This document shows positions 32,834-41,222 of a stretch of DNA of 64,000 bases, piece after piece. Origin of the DNA: Ideonella sp. MAG2. GTDB lineage: Bacteria > Pseudomonadota > Gammaproteobacteria > Burkholderiales > Burkholderiaceae_C. The translations under genes and the position numbers were made by a program. Numbering within the stretch: position 1 is the first letter of the stretch; the number at the start of each line of letters is the position of its first letter. The DNA lies in the NCBI GenBank assembly GCA_004359425.1, contig PTEU01000002.1, positions 560,736-624,735 of the forward strand, given 5' to 3'. The notes below the pieces were generated by a model. The model was not told the DNA's origin. It ran no database searches and worked only from the letters and a program-made list of their open reading frames with translations.

Positions 32834-33619
32834 TTATGGGGCTCTGGCTGCCGCCAACAGGCTTTGCGTATAGGGGTGTCGGGGCTGGCCTAACACCTCC
32901 TGGCAAGGGCCTTGCTCGACGACCTGCCCGTGTTGCAACACCAGCACGTCATCGCACATCAGCTCGATCACCGCCAGGTCGTGGCTGATGAAGAGATAGG
33001 TCAGGCCGTAGCGGTCTTGCAAGTCCTGCATCAAGTTCAGCACTTGGGCCTGTACCGACACATCCAGCGCGCTAACAGGCTCGTCCGCCACAATCAATTG
33101 AGGTCGGGTGATCAAGGCCCGCGCAATGGCAATGCGCTGGCGCTGCCCCCCCGAGAACTCGTGCGGGTAACGATCAGCATCGGTGGCTGGCAAACCCACA
33201 GCCTCCAGCATCTCGGCCACTCTGGCGGCTTGTTCGCTCTCTGGCGTGGCACCCAAACCCCGCAGGGGTTCGGCAATGCTGGGGCCTATGCGCATGCGCG
33301 GGTCCAGCGAGCCAAATGGGTCTTGAAACACCATCTGAAACCCCTTGCGTGCGCCGCGCAAAGCCTGGGCCGATAGCTGATGCAGGTTTTGGCCTTGAAA
33401 GGACACGCTGCCGCTGTGCGGCACCTCCAAGGCACACACCAGCCGCGCCAGGGTGGATTTGCCCGAGCCGGATTCACCCACCACCCCCAGGTTGCGCCCG
33501 GCCTGCAGCGAGAAGCTGACGCTTTGCAAGGCCTGCACCATGGGCCGCTGCCAGCCAGCGCCACGGGGCAAGGCATAGCGTTGACTCAGAGACTGGACCT
33601 CCAGCAGGGTTGTACTCAT
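32834..33619 (-). CDS. Peptide-type ABC transporter ATPase (DppF/OppF-like)
   Basis: A 261-aa cytoplasmic ATPase of the dipeptide/oligopeptide importer class. It shows Walker A GESGSGKST, Q-loop MVFQDPFGSLDP, signature FSGGQRQRIAIARAL, Walker B LIVADEPVSALD and the switch His in FISHDLAV. The short C-terminal HPYTQSLLAA is typical of DppF/OppF. The ATG at 33619 overlaps the upstream ATPase gene's stop (ATGA), so it is coupled to it. It is the final gene of the five-gene permease-permease-sulfotransferase-ATPase-ATPase operon. Confidence 0.94.
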   Translation of the reverse strand: MSTTLLEVQSLSQRYALPRGAGWQRPMVQALQSVSFSLQAGRNLGVVGESGSGKSTLARLVCALEVPHSGSVSFQGQNLHQLSAQALRGARKGFQMVFQDPFGSLDPRMRIGPSIAEPLRGLGATPESEQAARVAEMLEAVGLPATDADRYPHEFSGGQRQRIAIARALITRPQLIVADEPVSALDVSVQAQVLNLMQDLQDRYGLTYLFISHDLAVIELMCDDVLVLQHGQVVEQGPCQEVLGQPRHPYTQSLLAAARAP

Positions 33620-34593
33620 GAGGACTCCAAGGGCTGCCAACAACGCACTTGGTGAGCGCCCTCATCCAGGCTTGGCGGCTGCTGTGTGCAAGCGGCTTGC
33701 GCCCGGGCACAGCGGGGGGCAAACGCGCAGCCTTGGATCTTGGTGTGGCTGGCGGGCACGCGGCCCGGCAATACCGGCAGGCGCGTGCCGCGCGGCAAAC
33801 CCAGGCGCGGGCGAGCCGCCATCAAGGCCTGGGTGTAAGGGTGGCGAGGGCGGGCGAACACGGATTCGGTCGGGCCGATTTCAACCACCTCGCCCGCATA
33901 CATCACCGCCACCTGCTGCACCCGCTGGGCCATCACCGCCAGGTCATGGCTGATCAGCAACAGGCTCATGCCCTGCGCGGTCACCAAGTCCGTCATCAAG
34001 TCCAGCACCTCACGCTGCACCTGGGCGTCCAATGCGGTGGTGGGCTCGTCGGCCACCAGCAACTCAGGCCCACAGGCCAGGGCCATGGCCAGCACCACCC
34101 GCTGGCGCTGGCCGCCTGAGAGCTGGTGAGGATAGGCCTGTAGGCGTTGTGCCGCCTGAGGCATGCGTACCCGCTCCAACCACTGTAGGGCACAGTCCAG
34201 GGCCTCACGCCGCTGGAGACCCTGGTGCAAGCGCAGGCCCTCGGCAATTTGCTGACCCACGGTGTGCAAGGGGTTGAGCGCCGTCATGGGCTCTTGGAAC
34301 ACCATGGCCACTCGGGCCCCACGCCAGCGGCACCAAGCGGCTTCGTCCAGTGTGTGCAGGGCCTGCTCGCCCCACCACATCTCGCCGCCGATCTGCGCTC
34401 CTTCCGGCAGCAGGCCCATCAAGGCCAAGGCCGTCATGGACTTGCCGCAACCCGACTCGCCCACCAGCCCCAGCGTCTGGCCCGCCCCCAACTGAAACGA
34501 CACATCGCGCAGCACCTGCGCCCCGCCGGGCAGGCGCACTGCCAGCTGCTGAACCCGCAAGCCACCGGGGGATGAGGCGGCGGTGCCGGTCAT
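33616..34593 (-). CDS. Peptide-type ABC transporter ATPase (DppD/OppD-like)
   Basis: A 325-aa ATPase partner of the downstream one. It has Walker A GESGCGKSM, Q-loop MVFQEPMTALNP, signature LSGGQRQRVVLAMAL, Walker B LLVADEPTTALD and switch ISHDLAVMA. The C-terminal oligopeptide/dipeptide domain carries the cysteine cluster C-AFAPRCARAQAAC that binds an Fe-S cluster in some homologues. It starts at ATG 34593, overlapping the sulfotransferase stop codon, and is coupled to the next ATPase by ATGA. It powers uptake through the two permeases at the head of the operon. Confidence 0.94.
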   Translation of the reverse strand: MTGTAASSPGGLRVQQLAVRLPGGAQVLRDVSFQLGAGQTLGLVGESGCGKSMTALALMGLLPEGAQIGGEMWWGEQALHTLDEAAWCRWRGARVAMVFQEPMTALNPLHTVGQQIAEGLRLHQGLQRREALDCALQWLERVRMPQAAQRLQAYPHQLSGGQRQRVVLAMALACGPELLVADEPTTALDAQVQREVLDLMTDLVTAQGMSLLLISHDLAVMAQRVQQVAVMYAGEVVEIGPTESVFARPRHPYTQALMAARPRLGLPRGTRLPVLPGRVPASHTKIQGCAFAPRCARAQAACTQQPPSLDEGAHQVRCWQPLESS

Positions 34594-35357
34594 GGCGTGG
34601 GTGAGGCCATCAACGGCGAGGCCTGCTCAAGCGGCACGCTGGGCAAGGCCGGGCGGAACCAATCCACCGTGGCTAACAATTCTTGATGCAGTGCGTCCAT
34701 GGGCGGTGCCGGGCAGTCTTCGCTGTAGCCCAGCGCCGCCAGTTGCGGGGCCAGCAACCGGCTCAAACGCCAACGCTCAAAAGGGCTGAGGCCCGAGCGG
34801 CCCAAGCGCTGAGCGACCGCCGGGTCCGCCTCACCCAGCGCACCGCGCTTCCAGGTCTCAAACGGCATCAAGAGTCGGCCTTGGCCCAAGCGGCGGCCAC
34901 GCCGGGGCGCACGGCGCAGGAATCGACCGATGCGCTCCAACTCAGCGTCTGCATCGCGGCTCAAGTCTTCCAGACGCACTTGCAGCAAGGCGTTGGGGTG
35001 GGCTTGGGCAAACTGCCAGATGTGCTGCTGGGTCCAGGCCCAGTCACGGGCGTAGTCGTCAATGGGCCGCCAGCCTTCGCCCCAGCCCCGGCCGGGTTGG
35101 GCCAGCTCCCGGCGCGAGGCCAAGGCGGTGAACGGCGAACGCACCATGGCAATAAAGCGCGCCGCCGGGAACAGCTTCAAGATGCGCTCTAAGCCTTGGG
35201 CCTGACGGCGGCTCAACCGCTCACCCTCAGGCAGATGCTCGGGCAAGCACTCAAAAAAATGGGTTTCTGGCACGGTGGCCAAGGCAAAGTGTTCGGCCAC
35301 CAAGCGTTGGCACAGGGTGGTGCCCGAGCGCGCAAAACCAACAATAAAGGTGGGCAT
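34590..35357 (-). CDS. Sulfotransferase-family protein embedded in the ABC operon
   Basis: A 255-aa protein with the PAPS-binding 5'-phosphosulfate loop GFARSGTTL at residues 7-15 and the 3'-phosphate-binding pattern ARFIAMVRSPFTAL near residues 66-79. Such enzymes transfer sulfate from PAPS to a hydroxyl or amine acceptor. The two motifs are only about 50 residues apart, where family members usually have roughly 100 or more, so the middle of the fold may be deleted. The C-terminal half is Arg/Leu-rich and ordinary. It starts 9 bp after the permease gene, with a clear TAGGAG site, and overlaps the ATPase gene, so it is a true operon member. Confidence 0.75.
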   Translation of the reverse strand: MPTFIVGFARSGTTLCQRLVAEHFALATVPETHFFECLPEHLPEGERLSRRQAQGLERILKLFPAARFIAMVRSPFTALASRRELAQPGRGWGEGWRPIDDYARDWAWTQQHIWQFAQAHPNALLQVRLEDLSRDADAELERIGRFLRRAPRRGRRLGQGRLLMPFETWKRGALGEADPAVAQRLGRSGLSPFERWRLSRLLAPQLAALGYSEDCPAPPMDALHQELLATVDWFRPALPSVPLEQASPLMASPTP

Positions 35358-35366
35358 CAGGGGCTC

Positions 35367-36206
35367 CTAGTGCCGATGGCGAAGTTGGGGGTCGAGCACA
35401 TCGCGCAGCCCATCACCCAAGAGGTTGAGCCCCAGCACCGTGATGGCAATGGCCAGGCCCGGCCACAGGGCCAGCAATGGGGCATTGAAGAGCTGCAATT
35501 GCGCGTCGGCCAGCATGCGGCCCCAACTGGCTTGTGGCGCTTGCGTGCCCAGGCCCAAAAAGGCCAGAGCGGCCTCGGCCAGAATGGCCAGCGCACACTG
35601 GATGGTGGCCTGCACGATCAATGGGGCAGCGATATTGGGCAACACATGGCTCGCGGTGATGGCGCTGCGGCCGAGGCCAGAGAGCCGGGCGGCGAGGATG
35701 TAATCCCGCGCCCAAACATTGAGAGCAGCAGCCCGCGTGACCCGTGCAAACACCGGGATGTTGAAGACCCCAATGGCGATGATGCTGGTACCGAGGCCCG
35801 GGCCTTGGGCCGCCGCCAGCAAAATGGCCGTGAGTAAGGCCGGAAAGGCAAATCCAAAGTCCACGGCCCGCATCAGCAGCTCATCCACCCAGCCCCGGCG
35901 GGCAGCGGCCAACAAGCCCAGGCCGAGGCCGATGCACAGACCCCAGCCCACGGCCAAGAGCCCCACCATCAAAGCGCTCTGTGCCCCGACCATGAGCTGT
36001 GCGGCAATGTCGCGCCCCAGGCTGTCCGTGCCCAGCCAATGCTGGCTGCTGGGGCCTTGCAGCTTGTGGGGAATGTTCAGCTCGCCCGGCGGATAGGGTT
36101 GCCACAGCAGCGAGAGCAGGGCCACGCCCAGCACCCCTGCCACCAAGCAAGCGCCCAGCATGAAGCTGCGGTGACGCCAGGCGCGCTGCCAAAACCCTGG
36201 GTTCAT
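35367..36206 (-). CDS. Peptide-type ABC transporter permease (DppC/OppC-like)
   Basis: A 279-aa inner-membrane permease with about six helices. Family features are the periplasmic GTDSLGRDIAAQLMVGAQSAL after the first helix and the EAA loop EAALAFLGLGTQAPQASWG near the C-terminus. The ATG at 36206 overlaps the stop of the upstream permease (ATGA), which indicates translational coupling and heterodimer assembly. With DppB-like and two ATPases it would form a complete importer, but the likely binding-protein gene at 26.3-27.3 kb is broken. Confidence 0.93.
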   Translation of the reverse strand: MNPGFWQRAWRHRSFMLGACLVAGVLGVALLSLLWQPYPPGELNIPHKLQGPSSQHWLGTDSLGRDIAAQLMVGAQSALMVGLLAVGWGLCIGLGLGLLAAARRGWVDELLMRAVDFGFAFPALLTAILLAAAQGPGLGTSIIAIGVFNIPVFARVTRAAALNVWARDYILAARLSGLGRSAITASHVLPNIAAPLIVQATIQCALAILAEAALAFLGLGTQAPQASWGRMLADAQLQLFNAPLLALWPGLAIAITVLGLNLLGDGLRDVLDPQLRHRH

Positions 36207-37165
36207 GATGCCGCCCGCTTGAGCCGGGGGTCTAACCACAGGTAGAGCAACTCGACCAGGAAGTTGAGCACCACCACCAAGGCCACCAAGGCCATCACCA
36301 CATCCCGCACCAGAACCAGGTCACGGTTGCTGATGGCCTGAAACACCAGCCGGCCTACACCGGGCAGCACAAACACGTTCTCTACCACGATGGTGCCGGT
36401 CAGCAGGTTGGCCATTTGCAGGCCCATGACCGTGAACACCGGCACCATGGCATTGCGCAGCACATGCCGCCACATCACCGCGCGTCGGCTCAGGCCTTTG
36501 GCGCGGGCGGTGCGCACAAAATCTTCGCGCATCACCTCCAGCACGGCGGAGCGCGTCACCCGGGCCAAGATGGCCGCCTGCACGCAAGCCAGCGCCAGGG
36601 CCGGCAGCAACAGCGCGGTGAATCCCGCCCGCAGGCCACCGCCGTCGTCTTCTGTCCAGCCCGGAAAGCCCCCCGCGCCGACCCATTGCAACTTCACCGC
36701 AAACAGCAAGATCAGCAATATGGCCAACCAAAAATTGGGCAGGGCCAGGCCCACTTGGCCTGCCGTCATCACCGCCATATCACCCAGGCGGCCATGCCGG
36801 GCGGCAGCAAACACCCCTAGGCTCAAGGCCACCACGGTGGTCAACGCCATGGCCATCAGGGCCAGCGGCCCGGTGACCTGCATGCGCTCGGCCAGCAGAG
36901 TCAGCGTGGGTTCATCGTAAGACAGGCTCAGGCCCGTTTCGCCGCAAAGCAGGCCGGTGACCCAGGCGAGGTAGCGCGTCAGGGCCGGTTGATCCAGGCC
37001 CAGCTTTTGCTCCAACGCGGCCACCGCCTCGGGCGTCGCGGACTCTCCCAGCATGACCTCGGCTGCATTGCCGGGCAACCACTCCAGCGCCGCAAAGACC
37101 AAGGCCGAGGCCACCAGCAGGGTCAGGCACAGCGAGAGCAAACGGCGAAGCAGCAGAGCACCCAT
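36203..37165 (-). CDS. Peptide-type ABC transporter permease (DppB/OppB-like)
   Basis: A 320-aa inner-membrane permease and first gene of the ABC operon. The N-terminus MGALLLRRLLSLCLTLLVAS is the usual first helix. It is followed by PGNAAEVMLG and EQKLGLDQPALTRYLAWV, and the EAA loop appears as DFVRTARAKGLSRRAVMWRH near the C-terminus. The ATG at 37165 is chosen over an upstream extension to 37306 that would read through the divergent promoter region and add non-family sequence. It is divergent from the shortened aldehyde dehydrogenase gene. Confidence 0.93.
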   Translation of the reverse strand: MGALLLRRLLSLCLTLLVASALVFAALEWLPGNAAEVMLGESATPEAVAALEQKLGLDQPALTRYLAWVTGLLCGETGLSLSYDEPTLTLLAERMQVTGPLALMAMALTTVVALSLGVFAAARHGRLGDMAVMTAGQVGLALPNFWLAILLILLFAVKLQWVGAGGFPGWTEDDGGGLRAGFTALLLPALALACVQAAILARVTRSAVLEVMREDFVRTARAKGLSRRAVMWRHVLRNAMVPVFTVMGLQMANLLTGTIVVENVFVLPGVGRLVFQAISNRDLVLVRDVVMALVALVVVLNFLVELLYLWLDPRLKRAAS

Positions 37166-37247
37166 GGGCAGGGGTTGGCGGGGATGGCATGTGGAACAAG
37201 GCTGTCTATGATGCCCGCAATTCTTTGTGGCTTTGCGGGAGTACGCC

Positions 37248-38303
37248 ATGTCAGCCAACTTCACCGCCTTCACGCTGCGCGAACCGCATGGCGTGACGGG
37301 CCACATCGTGCCCTGGAACTACCCCATGCAAATCATTGGCCGCTCAGTCGGGGCGGCCCTGGCCATGGGCAATGCCTGTGTGCTTAAACCGGCCGAGCAA
37401 GCCTGCCTCAGCGCCTTGGCCTTGGCCCACCTGGCGCAGGCCGTGGGGCTGCCGCCAGGGGCATTGAATGTGGTGACGGGCTTGGGTGAAGAGGCGGGCG
37501 CGGCACTGGCCACTCATCCTGGTGTGGCTCATCTCTCCTTTACCGGCTCCGCGGCAGTAGGCCGCGCAGTGCAACGCGCGGCGGCCGAGCACACCATACC
37601 CGTCACCCTGGAGCTGGGGGGCAAAAGCCCGCAGATCGTGTTTGCTGACGCCGACCTGGATGCCGCCCTGCCCGTGCTGCTGCAAGCGGGCCTGCAAAAC
37701 GCGGGGCAAACCTGCTCGGCCTCCTCACGCATCTTGGTGCAAGCCACTGTGTTCGACGAGGTGGCTCGGCGCATGGCCGAGGGCTATCGCGCGATGCGGG
37801 TCGGCCCGGCACTCAGCAGCCCCCAAGTCGGGCCGCTGGTGTCGGCCGAGCAACAAGCCGCTGTCTTGCGCTGCCTGGCTCAAGCCGGGCCTGAGGCGGT
37901 GCTGGCGCAAAGCACCTTGCCCGCCGACCTGCCCGCCAAGGGCTACTACGTGGCCCCCACGTTGCTGGCGGGCTTGCCGCCCGAGCATGTGCTGGCGCAA
38001 GAAGAGATTTTTGGCCCGGTGCAGCTCTTGCTGCCCTTTGAGGACGAGGCTGAGGCACTGCGCATTGCGAATGGCACGCCCTATGGCCTGGTGGCAGGTC
38101 TTTGGACCCGCGACATCAGCCGGGCCATGCGCCTGATGCACCGCCTGCATTGCGGCCAGGTGTTCATCAACAACTATGGCGCGGGCGGCGGCGTGGAGCT
38201 GCCCTTTGGGGGCGTCAAAGCCTCGGGCCATGGCCGAGAAAAGGGTTTTGAAGCCCTGTATGGTTTCTCTCGCACCAAGACCGTCGCGGTGCGCCACGGT
38301 TGA
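37248..38303 (+). CDS. Aldehyde dehydrogenase (NAD(P)-dependent), N-terminally shortened
   Basis: A 351-aa aldehyde dehydrogenase lacking roughly the first 110-120 residues of the usual ~480-aa enzyme. The retained part begins at TLREPHGVTGHIVPWNYP and includes the oxyanion Asn, FTGSAAVGRAVQ, the general base Glu in LELGGKSPQ, the nucleophile Cys in NAGQTCSASS, and EEIFGPVQ. The ATG at 37248 has a GGGAG site 6 nt upstream, so it may still be translated. The first few codons (SANFTA) do not match the family. Loss of the N-terminal arm of the cofactor domain would probably disable it. It is divergent from the ABC operon. Confidence 0.85.
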   Translation: MSANFTAFTLREPHGVTGHIVPWNYPMQIIGRSVGAALAMGNACVLKPAEQACLSALALAHLAQAVGLPPGALNVVTGLGEEAGAALATHPGVAHLSFTGSAAVGRAVQRAAAEHTIPVTLELGGKSPQIVFADADLDAALPVLLQAGLQNAGQTCSASSRILVQATVFDEVARRMAEGYRAMRVGPALSSPQVGPLVSAEQQAAVLRCLAQAGPEAVLAQSTLPADLPAKGYYVAPTLLAGLPPEHVLAQEEIFGPVQLLLPFEDEAEALRIANGTPYGLVAGLWTRDISRAMRLMHRLHCGQVFINNYGAGGGVELPFGGVKASGHGREKGFEALYGFSRTKTVAVRHG

Positions 38304-38346
38304 GAGGCCTTGGAACTTGCCCTTGAAGGGCAGGAGGGGACAGCTT

Positions 38347-38613
38347 TTAGTCGTTCAGGCCGTCATGGCGGGCGGCGGCGGCGTACAGATCAGCCGCAAA
38401 GCCGGGGTCGCTGTGTTCCACGCTGCGGGCCAAGCCACGCACGGCTTCGGCATCCCGCGAGCGGGCGAGGCGAGCCGCGCGGATCTTGGGCGCGCTGCTG
38501 AGGCGGGCCAGCAGGCGGGCAGCGGAGAGGAAGGCCTCCGCAGCGGCAAGCGCACCTCGGGGGGCGGTGATACGGGGGCTGAGGCCAAAGGTTTGTGAGG
38601 TGATGGCAGACAT
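38347..38613 (-). CDS. Small helical protein of unknown function
   Basis: An 88-aa, Ala/Arg/Leu-rich, probably helical protein with no recognised domain. The start has a good ribosome site (AGGAG, 8 nt before ATG), which supports real translation. The middle of the protein repeats Ala-Arg-Leu-rich helical patterns (AARLLARLSSAPKIRAARLA). It lies downstream of another small minus-strand gene and is convergent with the aldehyde dehydrogenase. The pair is divergent from the LysR regulator and may be its target. No function is assigned. Confidence 0.5.
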   Translation of the reverse strand: MSAITSQTFGLSPRITAPRGALAAAEAFLSAARLLARLSSAPKIRAARLARSRDAEAVRGLARSVEHSDPGFAADLYAAAARHDGLND

Positions 38614-38657
38614 GATGTGACTCCTGCGGTTCAGGGCAAAAAAGACACGGGCACCGA

Positions 38658-38906
38658 TCAGGTGCGAGCGTGCGGGGTGCCCAAGCGGCGCAATTCGGCC
38701 GCCAAGGCGGGATGATCCAGCTCGTACTGCTGGGCCAGATGGCGCAGATGTGGTGCGGCACGCTGCACAGCAGTACGTACTAACTCGGTGCGGATGCGTC
38801 GCCCTATCTGGCGCACCTGCGCTTGCAACGCTTGGCGCAAGGACACCGCGCGCATGGCACGGGCAGGGCGAGCAGCAGGGGCAAAGACGAAGGTGGCGGC
38901 AGTCAT
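38658..38906 (-). CDS. Small basic helical protein of unknown function
   Basis: An 82-aa Ala/Arg-rich protein with no recognised domain (start ATG 38906; in-frame ATGs at 38939 and 38951 would add up to 15 hydrophobic residues). The central region VSLRQALQAQVRQIGRRIRT and the C-terminal QYELDHPALAAELRRLG look helical and basic. No clear ribosome site is seen before any candidate start. It is transcribed away from the LysR gene across an A/T-rich gap of about 100 bp, the classical arrangement of a LysR-controlled target. Confidence 0.4.
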   Translation of the reverse strand: MTAATFVFAPAARPARAMRAVSLRQALQAQVRQIGRRIRTELVRTAVQRAAPHLRHLAQQYELDHPALAAELRRLGTPHART

Positions 38907-39004
38907 GGCAGTCAGCGGTGAGTCAATGAACAGAAGCATAAGGGTTTGCACTAATGCGTGTCTATTGAATAATTGGCAGAAGTGATATCAATAAAACAAA
39001 TATC

Positions 39005-39949
39005 TTGAACCACCCCAATTTCCGCACTCTGGACCTGAATCTGTTGCGCGTTTTTGACGCTGTGATGGCCGAAGGCAGCCTGACCCGCAGCGCGGTGGTC
39101 TTGGCCATGACGCAGCCGGCTGTCAGCCATGCGCTCAAGCGCCTGAATGAGTCGGTGGGTGAGCCTCTGTTTGAGCGCACCGCCCATGGCATGCGGCCCA
39201 CGCCCTTGGCCCAGACGCTATGGCCCCAGGTGCGTTCGGCGCTGGCCACTTTGCAGCAGGCCCTTGCCCCCAACACCTTTGAACCCGCCCGGGACCGTGT
39301 GGTGTTCAGGCTGGCCATGGCGGATGCCACGGCCGCCTTGTTGATGCCCGCCTTGGTGCAGGCCATCGAGGCCCAGAGCGCCCTGGCCAACCTGCGGGTG
39401 GTGCCCCTGACCACGCGCGACCCGCGCGGCATGCTGGAGCGCGGCGAGGTGGATGTGGCGGTGGGTTACTTCCCTGACGCCATGGCCGCTCTGCTGGCCC
39501 AAGGTGATGACGCAGCCCTGCGCCACCAACGCCTCTCCGACACCCACTATGTCTGTGTGATGCGCCGTGGCCACCCGCTGGCCGACCAAGCTTTGACGCT
39601 GGAAGCCTATTGCGCGGCCCACCACCTGCTGGTGAGCTTTTCAGGCCGAGCCCATGGTTTTGTGGACCAAGCCCTTGCGGCCGTGGGCCAGCAGCGCCGT
39701 ATTGTGTTGACGGTCAACCAGTTCTACACGGCCGGGCGGGTGGTCGCCGCGTCAGACCTGCTGACGGTGTTGCCGCAGTCGTTTGTCGAGGCCACGGGTG
39801 CGGCAGATGCCTTGGTGGTCAAGCCCTTGCCGCTGGCCCTTGGCCGGGTGCATGTGGAGATGATGTGGCACTTGCGCAAAGACGCCCTGCCCGCTCAGCG
39901 CTGGCTGCGTGGGCTGTTGGCAGGCATTGAAGGGCCGATGGTGGGCTGA
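39005..39949 (+). CDS. LysR-family transcriptional regulator
   Basis: A 314-aa regulator with an N-terminal winged helix-turn-helix (about 8-66; LDLNLLRVFDAVMAEGSLTRSA, MTQPAVSHALKRLNE) and a C-terminal periplasmic-binding-protein-like effector domain (about 95-300). The start is TTG at 39005: an in-frame stop at 38966 and the absence of any ATG between leave no better choice, so low or tuned expression is possible. The effector is unknown. It is divergent from two small genes, with an A/T-rich intergenic segment that could hold a T-N11-A operator. Confidence 0.9.
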   Translation: MNHPNFRTLDLNLLRVFDAVMAEGSLTRSAVVLAMTQPAVSHALKRLNESVGEPLFERTAHGMRPTPLAQTLWPQVRSALATLQQALAPNTFEPARDRVVFRLAMADATAALLMPALVQAIEAQSALANLRVVPLTTRDPRGMLERGEVDVAVGYFPDAMAALLAQGDDAALRHQRLSDTHYVCVMRRGHPLADQALTLEAYCAAHHLLVSFSGRAHGFVDQALAAVGQQRRIVLTVNQFYTAGRVVAASDLLTVLPQSFVEATGAADALVVKPLPLALGRVHVEMMWHLRKDALPAQRWLRGLLAGIEGPMVG

Positions 39950-40070
39950 TGCCAAGTCTGCATGTTCCGGGTGGCTGATGCTTTGCATCGCACTGTACGA
40001 GCGCACAGTCTTGGGGCTCAAGCCCGTACACCATGGATACGGGCCAGACACGGGCACTGTGCGCTGGTGC

Positions 40071-40427
40071 TCACCGGCCCATCAAGAGCGCGAGACCAAT
40101 CACCGCAGGCACAGTCTGGATCAACACAATGCGCTTGCTGGCTGTGGCTCCTCCGTAGAGCCCGGCCACCGCCACACAGGCCAAGAAGAAGACCTTCACA
40201 CCAAAACCGGCCTCACCCAGCAGCAAGCCCCACAGCAGGCCGGCTGCCAAGAAGCCGTTGTAAAGCCCTTGGTTGGCCGCCAGCACTTTGGTGGCCTCGG
40301 CAAACTCCGGTGTGGTGCCAAAAGCCCGCCGAGCGCGGGGGGTGGTCCAGAGAAACATCTCCAGCACCAGAATGTAGAGGTGGAGGGCGGCAATCAGCCC
40401 CACCACAATATTGGCCGCCAGCGTCAT
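40071..40427 (-). CDS. DUF1304 small integral membrane protein
   Basis: A 118-aa protein with four predicted membrane helices. It matches the DUF1304 family by its opening VVGLIAALHLYILVLEMFLW, the NQGLYNGFLAAGL motif, and a C-terminal helix ending in LLMGR. The function is unknown. A GGAAGG ribosome site supports the ATG at 40427. It stands alone between the LysR and HAD genes. Confidence 0.85.
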   Translation of the reverse strand: MTLAANIVVGLIAALHLYILVLEMFLWTTPRARRAFGTTPEFAEATKVLAANQGLYNGFLAAGLLWGLLLGEAGFGVKVFFLACVAVAGLYGGATASKRIVLIQTVPAVIGLALLMGR

Positions 40428-40508
40428 GGGTACCTTCCTGTGTGAAAGCGCGCGATGCTAGCTGCTCTGGCCTGCCTTGCCGTGGAGTGGCCGGTCTAAA
40501 GGCCACAC

Positions 40509-41222
40509 TCATCGCGGCTCGCGCGGCGTAATGCCTAAAGCCCTCACCAATTGGGCCAGGTCGCCGCCCTCAAACCAGGGCTGGGCCTGAGCCCCAGCAG
40601 GTTTGGTGGGGTGGCCCGGTCGGCAAATCCAGGCCGCTGCAAGGCCCGCCCCGCAGGCTCCCTCGATATCCAATGCCCAGTCATCCCCCACATGCAGCAC
40701 CTGGTATGGGGCGAGCCGCAGATGATCGCAAGCTGCATGGAAGAAGACGGGCGCGGGCTTGCCTTGGCCAAAGGCCTTGGCACTGAGGCCTCCGACGAAA
40801 TAGTGGGCCAAACCCATGCGCTCAAGATCGGCGTTACCGTTGGTCAAAGCAAACAAGGGCCAGCGGCTGCTCAGGGCCTGCAAGGCGGCCAGGGCGTCGG
40901 GGTACAAGTCCACGCGCTGGCGCTCAGCGAAGAAGACCTCAAAGGCCGCTGCGGCCAAAGCCTCGTCGTCACCGGCTTCCCGCAAGGCCAGGGCGATGCT
41001 GGTCTGGCGCTGCCAGGAAAAGTCATGCGCCATCTCGGGGTGGGCCAATGCCACCGCATTACGCACCTGGCGCAAGGCCGCCACATCAAAGCGCGCCGCC
41101 GTGCGCGGGGCATGGGCTTGCAGCCACTGATGTAGCTGCGCTTCTGCCCGCTCGATGGTGGGCCACACCGGCCACAGCGTGTCGTCCAGGTCCAGCGTGA
41201 GGGCCTTGATGCCCGCGCTCAC
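40509..41222 (-). CDS. HAD-superfamily hydrolase
   Basis: A 237-aa HAD subfamily IA phosphatase. Motif I is LDLDDTLWPV (the Asp nucleophile and second Asp), motif II is FALTNGNADLERM, motif III a Lys in AFGQGKPAPVFF, and motif IV is GDDWALDIEGA. A helical cap lies between motifs I and II. Related enzymes act on small phosphorylated metabolites such as nucleotides or phosphoglycolate; the substrate is not identifiable. GTG at 41222 overlaps the corA stop (GTGA) with an AAAGGG site 8 nt upstream; GTG at 41231 is the alternative. It is translationally coupled to corA. Confidence 0.88.
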   Translation of the reverse strand: MSAGIKALTLDLDDTLWPVWPTIERAEAQLHQWLQAHAPRTAARFDVAALRQVRNAVALAHPEMAHDFSWQRQTSIALALREAGDDEALAAAAFEVFFAERQRVDLYPDALAALQALSSRWPLFALTNGNADLERMGLAHYFVGGLSAKAFGQGKPAPVFFHAACDHLRLAPYQVLHVGDDWALDIEGACGAGLAAAWICRPGHPTKPAGAQAQPWFEGGDLAQLVRALGITPREPR

